From: Streptomyces sp. HmicA12
GTDB lineage: Bacteria; Actinomycetota; Actinomycetes; Streptomycetales; Streptomycetaceae
Assembly: GCF_000373565.1 (NCBI RefSeq)
Contig: NZ_KB891842.1
Coordinates: 496,001-560,000, forward strand
DNA length: 64,000 nucleotides
Direction: 5' to 3'
The notes under the pieces are model-generated. The model saw only the letters and a list, made by a program, of their open reading frames with translations, did not search any database and was not told the origin of the DNA. A program made the position numbers and the translations under genes. Of this stretch, positions 40,977 through 48,587 are shown in pieces. Numbering within the stretch: position 1 is the first letter of the stretch; every line of letters starts with the position of its first letter.

Positions 40977-41106
40977 GGCCGTATTCGGGCGACGCGGGGG
41001 ATCGTCCGAATACGGCCACCTACGCAGACCTGTCCCCGGGCGGAGTCGGCGCCGCCCGGGGACTCCCTGGGGGACAGGAGACTCTCCTGCCCGGCGTCAG
41101 CTGACG
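40977..41106. repeat. Array of four successive perfect inverted repeats
   Basis: Four hairpin-forming palindromes follow each other: 40977-40988/41006-41017 (12 bp), 41032-41043/41052-41063 (12 bp), 41075-41080/41084-41089 (6 bp), and 41095-41106 (CGTCAGCTGACG, self-complementary). They lie between the CsbD stop and the TetR promoter. They may terminate csbD transcription. No gene is seen in 40928-41137. Confidence 0.6.
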
Positions 41107-41137
41107 CTGTGGGGGTCTGCCCTGTGTGCGAGGAGCG

Positions 41138-41323
41138 TCAGTCCCGGTCGGTCAGTGAGTCGCGGACGCCTTCGACCTTGTCCTTGGCTTTGTCGCGCAT
41201 CTTCTCGGCGTCGGCCTTGGCCTGGTCGACCTTGCCTTCCGTCTTCATCCGCTCGTTGCCGCTGGCCTTGCCGAGCATCTCCTTGGCCTTGCCCTTGGCC
41301 TTGTCCATCGCGTTCTCGCCCAT
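41138..41323 (-). CDS. CsbD-family stress protein
   Basis: A 61-residue, charged helical protein: MGENAMDKAKGKAKEMLGKASGNERMKTEGKVDQAKADAEKMRDKAKDKVEGVRDSL. This is the CsbD domain, induced by general-stress sigma factors in several bacteria. ATG 41323 lies behind GGAG; a longer upstream frame lacks support. No sigB-type promoter was recognised. Confidence 0.9.
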   Translation of the reverse strand: MGENAMDKAKGKAKEMLGKASGNERMKTEGKVDQAKADAEKMRDKAKDKVEGVRDSLTDRD

Positions 41324-41490
41324 GGTCACTCCTTCGTGGTGGGGTGCTGCCACGCTACGAAGGGCCCGCGGGGATCGCATCCGGAGCGGCGCGCGATCGC
41401 CGTGCGAGCAGGGGAATCGACAGGGCCGACAGTGGCGCGTGCAGCCGAAATCCTGGGGAATCCGCGACGACCACGGCGTACGTTGTGCCG

Positions 41491-42129
41491 ATGACCGAAC
41501 CCCTCCCGCCCGGCGGTACCTGGATCGGGGACGAAGAGCTCGTGGCCCGGTGGGCGCACGCCTGGCGGCCGGAGCAGGTCGCCGAGCGGCTGGACGGGGT
41601 CGGGGTGCCGTGGTGTGTCGCGGCGGGGTGGGCGCTGGACCTGTTCCGCGGGGAGCGGTCGCGGCCCCACGGTGACCTGGAGATCGCGGTGCCCACGGCG
41701 GGATTTCCGGAGGTGCGGGACCGCTTTGCCGAGTACGCGTTCGACGCGGTGGGGTCCGGGCTGGTCTGGCCGAGGGCGGGGGCCGACGTGCTGGCGGCCA
41801 CGCACCAGACCTGGGCGCGGGATCCGGCGAGCGGGCAGTTCCTGTTCGACGTCTTCCGGGAGCCGCACGACGGCGGGACCTGGATCTGCCGCCGCGACGT
41901 GCGGCTGCGGCTGCCCTACGACGCGATCGTCGAGCGGACGCCGGACGGCGTGCCGTACCTGATCCCCGAGATCGTGCTGCTGTTCAAGGCGAAGGCGGCA
42001 CGTCCCAAGGATCGGGCGGACTTCGAGGGCGTGCTCCCCCTGCTGGACGCGACGCGCCGTGAAGTCCTCGGCGAATGGCTGGGGTTGGCGCACCCCGGAC
42101 ACCCCTGGCTGGAGAGGCTGGCCGGTTGA
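41491..42129 (+). CDS. Nucleotidyltransferase-fold protein (aminoglycoside adenylyltransferase-like)
   Basis: A 212-residue protein with VPWCVAAGWALDLFRGERSRPHGDLEIAVPTAGF, the pattern of the minimal nucleotidyltransferase fold in ANT(2'')- and LinA-like enzymes. The usual first acidic motif reads HGDLEIAV (commonly HxDLDxxV), so the second acid is Glu. Later parts (GTWICRRDVRLRLPYDAIVERTPDGVPYLIPEIVLLFKAKAARPKDRADFEGVLPLLD) match. It may modify a drug, but many members are of unknown role. ATG 41491 has TACGTT six bases upstream and no ribosome-binding site, suggesting a leaderless start. Confidence 0.82.
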   Translation: MTEPLPPGGTWIGDEELVARWAHAWRPEQVAERLDGVGVPWCVAAGWALDLFRGERSRPHGDLEIAVPTAGFPEVRDRFAEYAFDAVGSGLVWPRAGADVLAATHQTWARDPASGQFLFDVFREPHDGGTWICRRDVRLRLPYDAIVERTPDGVPYLIPEIVLLFKAKAARPKDRADFEGVLPLLDATRREVLGEWLGLAHPGHPWLERLAG

Positions 42130-42139
42130 CCTGGGCTCC

Positions 42140-42352
42140 TCAGTGCTCCACCGGGCGCGGCACCGTCGGTGGCCGCAGGAAGCGCAGGCCCGTTTCGATC
42201 AGGAGCCAGCCGAGGCGGTTGCGGACCGAGGTGGTGGGGTGGGCCGGGCGATCGGCGCGTGCGGTCCGGCGCAACCGGTGGGCGCGGGCCTGCGCGCGCA
42301 GTTCGGCGGTGCGGGCGGCATGGACGTAGCCGTGGATGTCCGGGTGATTCAT
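42140..42352 (-). CDS. Small basic protein of unknown function
   Basis: A 70-residue Arg/Ala/His-rich protein (MNHPDIHGYVHAARTAELRAQARAHRLRR...) whose ATG overlaps the stop of the preceding ArsR-like gene as ATGA. The C-terminal SVRNRLGWLLIETGLRFL looks amphipathic. The coupling argues that it is or was translated. No family recognised. Confidence 0.6.
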   Translation of the reverse strand: MNHPDIHGYVHAARTAELRAQARAHRLRRTARADRPAHPTTSVRNRLGWLLIETGLRFLRPPTVPRPVEH

Positions 42353-42825
42353 GACGGGTCCTCCTCTCTGCGGTTACGGAAGGCGACGCGGAGCACGGTC
42401 ACCGGTTCCGCACCCTCCGGGCGCTGGGACGGGTCGTCCGACCGATGGTCGTAGGACTCCAGGAGCGATGAGAACTGCCGTGTCACGTCGGCGAGTTCGG
42501 CCGGGGTCAGATGGACGACGTCGTCGCCGAACTGCTCCGCCTCGCGCCACTCGCGCGGCAGTCGCCGACGGGTTTCGAGGGCCTCCGTCATCCGCTCGAA
42601 GTACCGCTCGGCCATCGTGACGCTGAGGGCTTCGGCGGCGTCGCTGTCGACGTCCCGCCAGTCGGTGTAGCGGGCTGTCGCCCGCCACGGTTTCTGCCGG
42701 CCCGCGCCGCCCTCCGCCTCCTCCACCAGCCCGTACTTGGCGAGCATCCGCAGGTGGTACGAGCAGCTGGCCACGGACTTGCCGGTGAGTTCCGCGGCCC
42801 GCGTGGCGGTGAACGGCCCCTCCGT
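42349..42825 (-). pseudogene. ArsR-type regulator lacking its N-terminus
   Basis: The frame reads TEGPFTATRAAELTGKSVASCSYHLRMLAKYGLVEEAEGGAGRQKPWRATARYTDW..., matching mid-HTH to C-terminus of an ArsR-like regulator, about 158 residues to 42349. The expected first helix region (roughly 40 residues ending near LL.REG) is missing. Upstream of TEG the frame gives unrelated Pro-rich sequence (HPPPAPLPSPC) and runs into the end of the HAD gene. The only start in this frame is GTG 42774, inside the recognition helix. Either a 5' deletion made a pseudogene or a non-standard start is used. The downstream 70-codon gene overlaps it by 4 bp. Confidence 0.65.
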
Positions 42826-42869
42826 GCAGGGTGAGGGGAGCGGCGCGGGCGGCGGGTGCGTGCGCCGGG

Positions 42870-43565
42870 TCAGATCAGGTCGAGCAACGGCCTTAGTCCG
42901 TCCGGGCGTTGGGTGACCGGCAGGTGGTCCACGAAGTGCAGCGCGCAGCCGACCGCCGCCGCCCCCGCGTCCGCGCGCCGGTCGTCACCGACCATCAAGG
43001 TGTCGCCCGGCGCCACCCCGAGCGCCTCGCACGCGGCGGTGAACAGGCGGGCGTCCGGTTTCTGGACCCCATGGCGGTACGACATGACGTACGTGTCGAC
43101 GTACGGGTCGAGCCCGTGCTCGACGAAGACGGGGCGCAGGTCCCAGCCGATGTTGCTGACGATGCCCACCGGGACGCCGCGCTCGCCCAGCGCGGACAGG
43201 ACGTCGAGGGCGTCGGGGTACGGGCGCCAGGCGGCCGGAGTCATGTGGCGCTCGTACAGGGCGTCGTAGAGGCGCTCGTCGGGGAGCGGCACCTCGCGGG
43301 CGAGGCCGGTGTACGCCGCGCGATGCCGCTCCGCGTCCACGTCGCGCACCGCCATCAGCTCGGCCAGATGGGCGGGGGCCTCGATGTGGTGGGGCGCGCC
43401 GCCGGGCAGGGCGCCGACCTCGTCGAGACGTGCGGCCGCGCGCCCGAACTCGTCGTCCGGCAGGGTCAGTTCGGTGGCGGCGAGCGCGGCGCGCAGCCAC
43501 GACTCGGTGGACTCGATGCGGAACAGGGTTCCGGAGAAATCGAAGAGCACGGCTTTGATCGTCAT
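42870..43565 (-). CDS. HAD-superfamily hydrolase with Ser replacing the second motif-I Asp
   Basis: A 231-residue HAD-IA protein. Motif I is AVLFDFSGTLF (Asp9 nucleophile; Ser11 where phosphatases usually have the acid/base Asp). Motif II is GIVSNIG, motif III KPDARLF with the Lys, and motif IV DTLMVGDDRRADAGAA. The cap domain lies between about 20 and 100. The loss of the second Asp suggests weak or altered phosphatase chemistry. ATG 43565 follows GAGGA. Substrate unknown. Confidence 0.86.
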   Translation of the reverse strand: MTIKAVLFDFSGTLFRIESTESWLRAALAATELTLPDDEFGRAAARLDEVGALPGGAPHHIEAPAHLAELMAVRDVDAERHRAAYTGLAREVPLPDERLYDALYERHMTPAAWRPYPDALDVLSALGERGVPVGIVSNIGWDLRPVFVEHGLDPYVDTYVMSYRHGVQKPDARLFTAACEALGVAPGDTLMVGDDRRADAGAAAVGCALHFVDHLPVTQRPDGLRPLLDLI

Positions 43566-43598
43566 GCGCCCGATCCTCCGCGCGGCGGAAGTCGCTGG

Positions 43599-44306
43599 TC
43601 AAGGGCGACTGGGGGAGGCCCACCACTTCTCGTACGCGGTCGCGGACGCCACGACGGTCAGCGCGCCGAGCAGCCAGCCGCCCACGACGTCCGACGGCCA
43701 GTGCACCCCGAGCCACAGCCGGGTCAGCCCGACGCCCAGCACCGAGACGACGGACACGGCCAGCGCCGTGCGCCACAGGGCGCGCCCGGCGCCGTGCCGA
43801 CGCAGCAGCCACAGGACGAGGCCGCAGACGACGGCCGCCGTCATCGCGTGCCCGGAGGGGAACGCCGCGTAGTGCGCCGAGTCCACCGGGTCGGGCCACA
43901 CCGGGCGCGGCCGGTCGACCGCCGCCTTCAGGGCCTGCTGCAGGAGCGTGCCGACCAGACAGGTCGCGGCCACCCAGGCCGCGAGCACCCGGTCCCGCAG
44001 CCGCCATGCCAGGACGGCGACGACCGCCGCGCACACGAGGCGCATGGTCCACGGGTCCCACACCCAGTCCGAGAGGACGCGATGGACGTGGGTGACGTCG
44101 GGCGCGTCGACGGCCTCGGTGTGCAGGGAGCGGACGATGTCCGTGTCCAGCGTCATCAGCGGGCTCCAACGGGCCGCGACGAGCGCCAGGAGCAGGAGGA
44201 ACAGGGCGGCGAGGAGGGTGAGGGGGACGATGAGCAGGGGGATCGCGAGCGGGCCGCGACGGCCGGTGCGGGTGCTGGACGAGGAAGCGGGCCGTGCCGA
44301 GTGCAT
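43599..44306 (-). CDS. PAP2-family membrane phosphatase
   Basis: A 235-residue protein with about five TM segments. The tripartite phosphatase signature is complete: KAAVDRPRPVWP, FPSGHAMT and GLTRLWLGVHWPSDV. It likely dephosphorylates a lipid phosphate such as phosphatidic acid or undecaprenyl pyrophosphate. Start is ATG 44306 because AGGA lies seven to eight bases upstream; ATG 44324 lacks a site. Confidence 0.9.
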   Translation of the reverse strand: MHSARPASSSSTRTGRRGPLAIPLLIVPLTLLAALFLLLLALVAARWSPLMTLDTDIVRSLHTEAVDAPDVTHVHRVLSDWVWDPWTMRLVCAAVVAVLAWRLRDRVLAAWVAATCLVGTLLQQALKAAVDRPRPVWPDPVDSAHYAAFPSGHAMTAAVVCGLVLWLLRRHGAGRALWRTALAVSVVSVLGVGLTRLWLGVHWPSDVVGGWLLGALTVVASATAYEKWWASPSRP

Positions 44307-44355
44307 AGGGGGATCCTCGCTCATGGGACGGGGGCCGGGCCAGCACCGGATCCGG

Positions 44356-45294
44356 CTAACCCAGGGCGCGCAGTCCGGGCACGAACGTCACGAGGAGCGG
44401 CACGAGGGGGACGAGCGCCGCCGCCGCAGTCAGACGCAGGCGCCGGGCCGGAGTGAGCCGGGACGGAGGCGCCAGCAGCCGGTGGACCCGCTGCGGGACG
44501 TGGGCCTGCGGCGTGGGGCAGGGGCCGGAGAAGACACCGCGGTCCTCGTTGAGCTCGACCAGGGCGAGCGCGATCGTCAGCCGGCCGAAGCGGCGCGACG
44601 CGACGTCGTCCGCGGCCAGTTCGACGAGGTGGTGCATCTCGTCGCGGAACGCGGCGAACACCGGAACCTGCGGGAAGCCGGACGCCAGGGCACCGGAGCA
44701 GTGCAGCAGCCAGTCGTGCCGCCACCGCGCGTGCCCCATCTCGTGTGCGAGCACCGCATCGAGCTGACGCCCCTTCAGGCGACGCAACGCCGCTGTGGTG
44801 ATGACTAGTTGAGGCGTCTGCCCGGGCAGCCACCAGGCGTCGGGCCGCTCGCCCTCCAGGACCACGAGCCGGTCCGAGCCCGGCTCCTCGCCCGGCAACA
44901 GCGGTGCGCGCACCAGGAGTTCGGCCCTGCGCCGGCGGCGTCGCGCCCGCGCCCGATGCACCTCGCGCACCAGCATCGCGGCCGTCCACGCCCCGCCGAG
45001 CGCCAGTGTCACGGCGACGGCGGCGGCCCAGGGCTCGGTGGCGCCGAGCCCGTACGCGTCCACCACCGAGTGCGGCGCCGGGGCGAACACGTGGCCGCGC
45101 ACGGCCTGCCAGGCGGCGGCCGCGCTCAGCGTCATGGACAGGGCGCAGCACAACAACACACCCGCCACCACGCACTGCCACACCCACAGCGCGACGATCG
45201 GCTCCCGCTCGGGCCAGTCGGCGCGCGCGAGGAGACGCGGGGCGACGACAGCGGCGAGAGCGCCGAGCAGCAACAGCGCTACGGGGACCGTCAT
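44356..45294 (-). CDS. M56-family membrane metallopeptidase (BlaR1/HtpX-like)
   Basis: A 312-residue protein with three N-terminal TM helices (MTVPVALLLLGALAAVV; IVALWVWQCVVAGVLLCCAL; WAAAVAVTLALGGAWTAAML) and a cytoplasmic zinc protease domain. The active site is LAHEMGHARWRHD (residues 183-195), and Glu225 (HHLVELAAD) is the likely third ligand. The C-terminal helix LTAAAALVPLVPLLVTFV closes it. In other streptomycetes such genes often accompany a BlaI/MecI repressor; none is seen here, only DUF5134 upstream. Start ATG 45294 was chosen over a longer upstream frame for its typical membrane N-terminus. Confidence 0.88.
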   Translation of the reverse strand: MTVPVALLLLGALAAVVAPRLLARADWPEREPIVALWVWQCVVAGVLLCCALSMTLSAAAAWQAVRGHVFAPAPHSVVDAYGLGATEPWAAAVAVTLALGGAWTAAMLVREVHRARARRRRRRAELLVRAPLLPGEEPGSDRLVVLEGERPDAWWLPGQTPQLVITTAALRRLKGRQLDAVLAHEMGHARWRHDWLLHCSGALASGFPQVPVFAAFRDEMHHLVELAADDVASRRFGRLTIALALVELNEDRGVFSGPCPTPQAHVPQRVHRLLAPPSRLTPARRLRLTAAAALVPLVPLLVTFVPGLRALG

Positions 45295-45399
45295 GACCGT
45301 CACCCTATGAGCCCGCGCTACCCGGGGGTATGCCCCGACGCGCCAAGTGACGTACGACACGGTTTCGTTCACCCGTGAAACGGGGCATCGGCGGCACCC

Positions 45400-45954
45400 T
45401 CACATGGCCAGCAGCATCGCCAGCATCCCGATCCCCATCGAGAGCCGGCACGCCCGCGCCAGCTCCGGGCGGTCGCCCCAGCCGCCGGACGCGGGGGCGC
45501 CCGCGGTGGCGGTCACCGGGACCAGGCGGGTGCCCGACCACAGGACGTAGGCCGTGAAGTAGACGAGCAGGAGGCCGGTCAGGACAGGGGCGCCCATGCC
45601 GCCTCCGTGGTGGGCGTGGGCCGCGGGACGGGCGGCCATCGCCAGGGCCATGTACGCCATCGCGAACGCGCCCACAAGGTGGTGCAGGTGGTGTGCGGGC
45701 CCGGTGCGGGACGCCCAGAGGGCGCGCAGGGCCGCCGCGCCGAACACGACCGCGTAGAGGATCCAGGCCCAGCGGGGCGGGGTGAGAACCGCGGCGGGGA
45801 CCGCCATGAGGGCCATGCCGAAGCCCATCAGGGCCTCGCCGCCCGCCGTGTGCCGCTGTTCCTCCACGCCGCTGCGCATGCGCAGCAGGCAGTACGCGCC
45901 GGTCGCCGCGCACAGCGCGACGAGCAGCCAAGCGGCCGACAGTGGTCCGTGCAC
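45400..45954 (-). CDS. DUF5134 membrane protein
   Basis: A 184-residue protein with six TM helices (PLSAAWLLVALCAATGAYCLL; GFGMALMAVPAAVL; WAWILYAVVFGAAALRALW; HLVGAFAMAYMALAMAA; GLLLVYFTAYVLW; LSMGIGMLAMLLAM) and a cluster of His (HHLHHLVG, HAHHGG). This matches DUF5134, of unknown function. GTG 45954 follows a G-rich site. It sits 105 bp upstream of the M56 gene on the same strand, possibly one operon. Confidence 0.83.
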   Translation of the reverse strand: MHGPLSAAWLLVALCAATGAYCLLRMRSGVEEQRHTAGGEALMGFGMALMAVPAAVLTPPRWAWILYAVVFGAAALRALWASRTGPAHHLHHLVGAFAMAYMALAMAARPAAHAHHGGGMGAPVLTGLLLVYFTAYVLWSGTRLVPVTATAGAPASGGWGDRPELARACRLSMGIGMLAMLLAM

Positions 45955-46036
45955 CCTGGTCCCCCTTGCCTGAGTGGGCCTTCGCCGAGGAGATGCCCGG
46001 GCGGGCGGGGGCTTAAGGAGGCGCAGGGAAGCACGC

Positions 46037-46069
46037 TTGGTGTTTTACGAGTAAAACACCTGTTAATGT
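46037..46069 (+). promoter_or_regulatory. FUSC promoter with embedded perfect 10-bp palindrome
   Basis: Arms GGTGTTTTAC (46039-46048) and GTAAAACACC (46051-46060) are perfect reverse complements around GA. TTGGTG (46037-46042) is a possible -35 overlapping the palindrome, and TAATGT (46064-46069) a -10. The -10 ends six bases before ATG 46076, which has no ribosome-binding site, so the transcript is probably leaderless. The MarR product downstream is the natural candidate binder. Confidence 0.68.
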
Positions 46070-46075
46070 TTCTGT

Positions 46076-47869
46076 ATGAGTAGCGTGCCCCCTGGTCCGA
46101 CCCCGAGCCCGTCCCGTACCGCGTCCGACCGTTCCGCGTTCGCGCGACGCCTTCCGCTGGCCGGGGTGCTGCGTCCCAACAAGCCGTCCGACATCTGGTT
46201 CAAGCCCGCCACCAGCGTGGTCGTGGCCGCCGCGGTGCCGAACGTGACGCTGCTCGTCCTCGGCCGGCTCGACCTCGTGATGTACACGATGGCCGGTTCG
46301 TTCTGCGCCCTGTATGCGCACAACCTTCCGTACGCCGCCCGCGCCCGGGCTCTGGCCTGGGTCGTCGCCGGGATGTTCGCGAGCGTCGGGATCGCGCTGG
46401 TCACCGCCTCGCTGACCACGTCCGTCGCGGTGCTCGTCGCGGTCGGGGCCGTGCTCGCCGCCACGCAGAAAGCGGTGTGCGACGCGACACGGATCGGGCC
46501 GCCCGGGCATCTGATCTTTACGTTCATCAGCTCGGCCTCCCTTTTCGCCCCGCAGCGGCTCGGCGATGTGCCGGGCCATCTCGCCCTCACCGCGGGCGCG
46601 GGTGCCGTCGCCTGGATCGTGGGCATGGCGCCCGTGCTCGTACGCCCCCACGGGCCGGAGCGGCGGGCCGTCGCCCGGGCCCTGAACGCGGCCGCGGCCT
46701 GCGCGGAGCGGCCCGATCACGCGGCCGCCCGCGGAGGAGCGGCGGCAGCCGTGCACGCCGCCTGGCAGTCACTGCTCGCCACGGGCGAGCTCACGAAGGA
46801 CCTCACGAAGGACCTCGCGAGGGAGCGCACGGGAGAGCGCACGGGAGGACGGGGCGACGCCGCCCGCCGGGCCCTCGCCCGGCTCGTGGTGCGCGCCGAG
46901 GTGGCCATCGCCGCACCCGGGGACGCCGACGCGGCGCAGTTGCGCGGCTGGGCGGCCGGGCTGCGCGGCGCGGGCGCGGTACCGCGGCCCAGGCCCGTCG
47001 CCGAGGGCGAGGACGAACTGCTCGGCATCGACGCCGAGTTCGCGGCCGCCGCGGAGGCGAAGCCGTCCCTGTGGCGGCGGATCGGGCCCGGCTCGCCGGT
47101 GCTGCCGGTCGCGCTGCGGACGTTCGTGGGGTGCGCCCTCGCCGGATACGCGTCGCTCGCGCTCGGGATAGGACGTCCCTACTGGGCGCTCGTCACCGCC
47201 GCCTCGCTCTACCAGGCCAACGTCACGCTGACCTGGAGCCGCGGCGTGCAGCGCGTCGTCGGAAACCTGGCGGGCGTGCTCGTCTTCGCCGCCATCGCGC
47301 CGGTCGCGCACGGCAGCCAGGCCGCCCTCGTCCTGTTCTGCCTCGCCTTCAGCTTCGGCGCCGAGGCGCTCATCACCCGCAACTACTGGCTCGGCAGCCT
47401 GTGCGTGACGCCGATGGCGCTTCTCGTCACCGAGTTCGCCCGGTTCCAGGAGGCGGGCGAACTGATCACGGACCGGGTCGTGGACACGCTGGTCGGAGCG
47501 GCGCTCGGAGTCCTCGCCGCCGTCGTCGTCACGAACCGGCGCGCGGGCGACCATCTGGAGCGGGCCCTCGCCGAGAGCGAGGCGGCACAGGAGGCGGCCG
47601 AGCGGGTGCTCGCGCACGGCGCCGGGACGCTGGAGGGGGCACGCCGCCGCCTCGCCGCGTCCCTGGTGGAACTGCGGGCCGCCGTGGACACCGCCGCCGG
47701 CGAATGGTGGCAGCGCGCCCTCCCCGAGGAGCGGGTGCTCGCGGCCGAGCGGGCCGGGCACCGTACGCTCGCGGCGACGGTGCGCAGGCAGGAGTCCGGT
47801 TCCGTCGGCGAGACTGAGGGTGCCGGGACGGACGGTCCCGGCGACACGTGCGGGGCCCGCCTCGGGTAG
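46076..47869 (+). CDS. FUSC-family (aromatic acid exporter-like) membrane protein
   Basis: A 597-residue protein with two TM clusters (residues about 45-190 and 340-480), the second being the FUSC/ArAE domain: LPVALRTFVGCALAGYASLALGIGRPYWALVTAASLYQANVTLTWSRGVQRVVGNLAGVLVF. A C-terminal helical cytoplasmic part follows. Relatives export aromatic acids and similar compounds. The Lys/Thr/Arg repeat TKDLTKDLARERTGERTGG lies in the central loop. The promoter has a strong palindrome and a likely leaderless start. A MarR regulator gene follows 33 bp downstream. Confidence 0.9.
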   Translation: MSSVPPGPTPSPSRTASDRSAFARRLPLAGVLRPNKPSDIWFKPATSVVVAAAVPNVTLLVLGRLDLVMYTMAGSFCALYAHNLPYAARARALAWVVAGMFASVGIALVTASLTTSVAVLVAVGAVLAATQKAVCDATRIGPPGHLIFTFISSASLFAPQRLGDVPGHLALTAGAGAVAWIVGMAPVLVRPHGPERRAVARALNAAAACAERPDHAAARGGAAAAVHAAWQSLLATGELTKDLTKDLARERTGERTGGRGDAARRALARLVVRAEVAIAAPGDADAAQLRGWAAGLRGAGAVPRPRPVAEGEDELLGIDAEFAAAAEAKPSLWRRIGPGSPVLPVALRTFVGCALAGYASLALGIGRPYWALVTAASLYQANVTLTWSRGVQRVVGNLAGVLVFAAIAPVAHGSQAALVLFCLAFSFGAEALITRNYWLGSLCVTPMALLVTEFARFQEAGELITDRVVDTLVGAALGVLAAVVVTNRRAGDHLERALAESEAAQEAAERVLAHGAGTLEGARRRLAASLVELRAAVDTAAGEWWQRALPEERVLAAERAGHRTLAATVRRQESGSVGETEGAGTDGPGDTCGARLG

Positions 47870-47902
47870 GCGGGGCAGGGAGAAAGGGCCGGTCGGGCAG
47901 GT

Positions 47903-48445
47903 ATGAGCACGGAGCAGGGCGCGGACGCGGAGCCGTACACGGTGGCCGACACCGTGTCGGCGGTCGTACGGCAGTGGCAGGCCGTGCGCCCCGACGTCGA
48001 CACGGGCCCGATGGAGATCATCGGGCGCATCAACCGGTGTGCCGCGCTGCTGCAGCAGGCCGAGGACGCGCCGTTGCGGCACGCGGGCCTCACCCGGCCG
48101 GAGTTCGATCTGCTGGGCACGCTGCGGCGCACCGGGCGGGAGCTGACGCCCGGGGACCTGGCACGGGAGACGTTCGCGTCCGGGGCCGCGGTGACCAAGC
48201 GGCTCAAGCAGTTGCAGGAGCGGGGCCTCGTGGCGCGACGCGGGGACACCCGGGACCGGCGCGTCTCGCACCTGAGCCTCACGGAAGAGGGGCGGGTGCT
48301 CGTCGACGAGCTGTTGCCCCGGCAGCTCGCGTACGAGGCGTCCGTGCTGGCGGGGCTCGACGGTGGCCGGGGCGGTGAACTCGCCGGGCTGTTGGGGGAG
48401 CTGTTGTTGCAGTTGGAAGGGCGCTTGGGCGGGGCCCGGGGGTAG
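47903..48445 (+). CDS. MarR-family transcriptional regulator
   Basis: A 180-residue regulator: GLTRPEFDLLGTLRRTGRELTPGDLARETFASGAAVTKRLKQLQERGLVARRGDTRDRRVSHLSLTEEGRVLVDELLP. It contains the MarR winged-helix core with the DxRDxRxxxLxLTxxG wing. It follows the FUSC exporter gene in the same direction, so it probably controls it, and the palindrome in front of that gene is the expected site. ATG 47903 has only a weak ribosome-binding site. Confidence 0.93.
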   Translation: MSTEQGADAEPYTVADTVSAVVRQWQAVRPDVDTGPMEIIGRINRCAALLQQAEDAPLRHAGLTRPEFDLLGTLRRTGRELTPGDLARETFASGAAVTKRLKQLQERGLVARRGDTRDRRVSHLSLTEEGRVLVDELLPRQLAYEASVLAGLDGGRGGELAGLLGELLLQLEGRLGGARG

Positions 48446-48587
48446 AGGCGGGCAGGCCGCGCGGCTCCGCGCCCCTCTCGGGAGGTGTCTTCGCTTTTCG
48501 CGGAACGGAGTCGGGCCGGAACCGGCGAAGGTAGCGTCGGGCAGGCCCCCCGCCCTCACCTGCGAAGAACCGCTCCAGGAGCCGACG

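Noticed and set aside
45331..45385. TTCACCCGTGAA hairpin near the M56 start
   Set aside because: Five-bp arms are too short to stand out in this composition.
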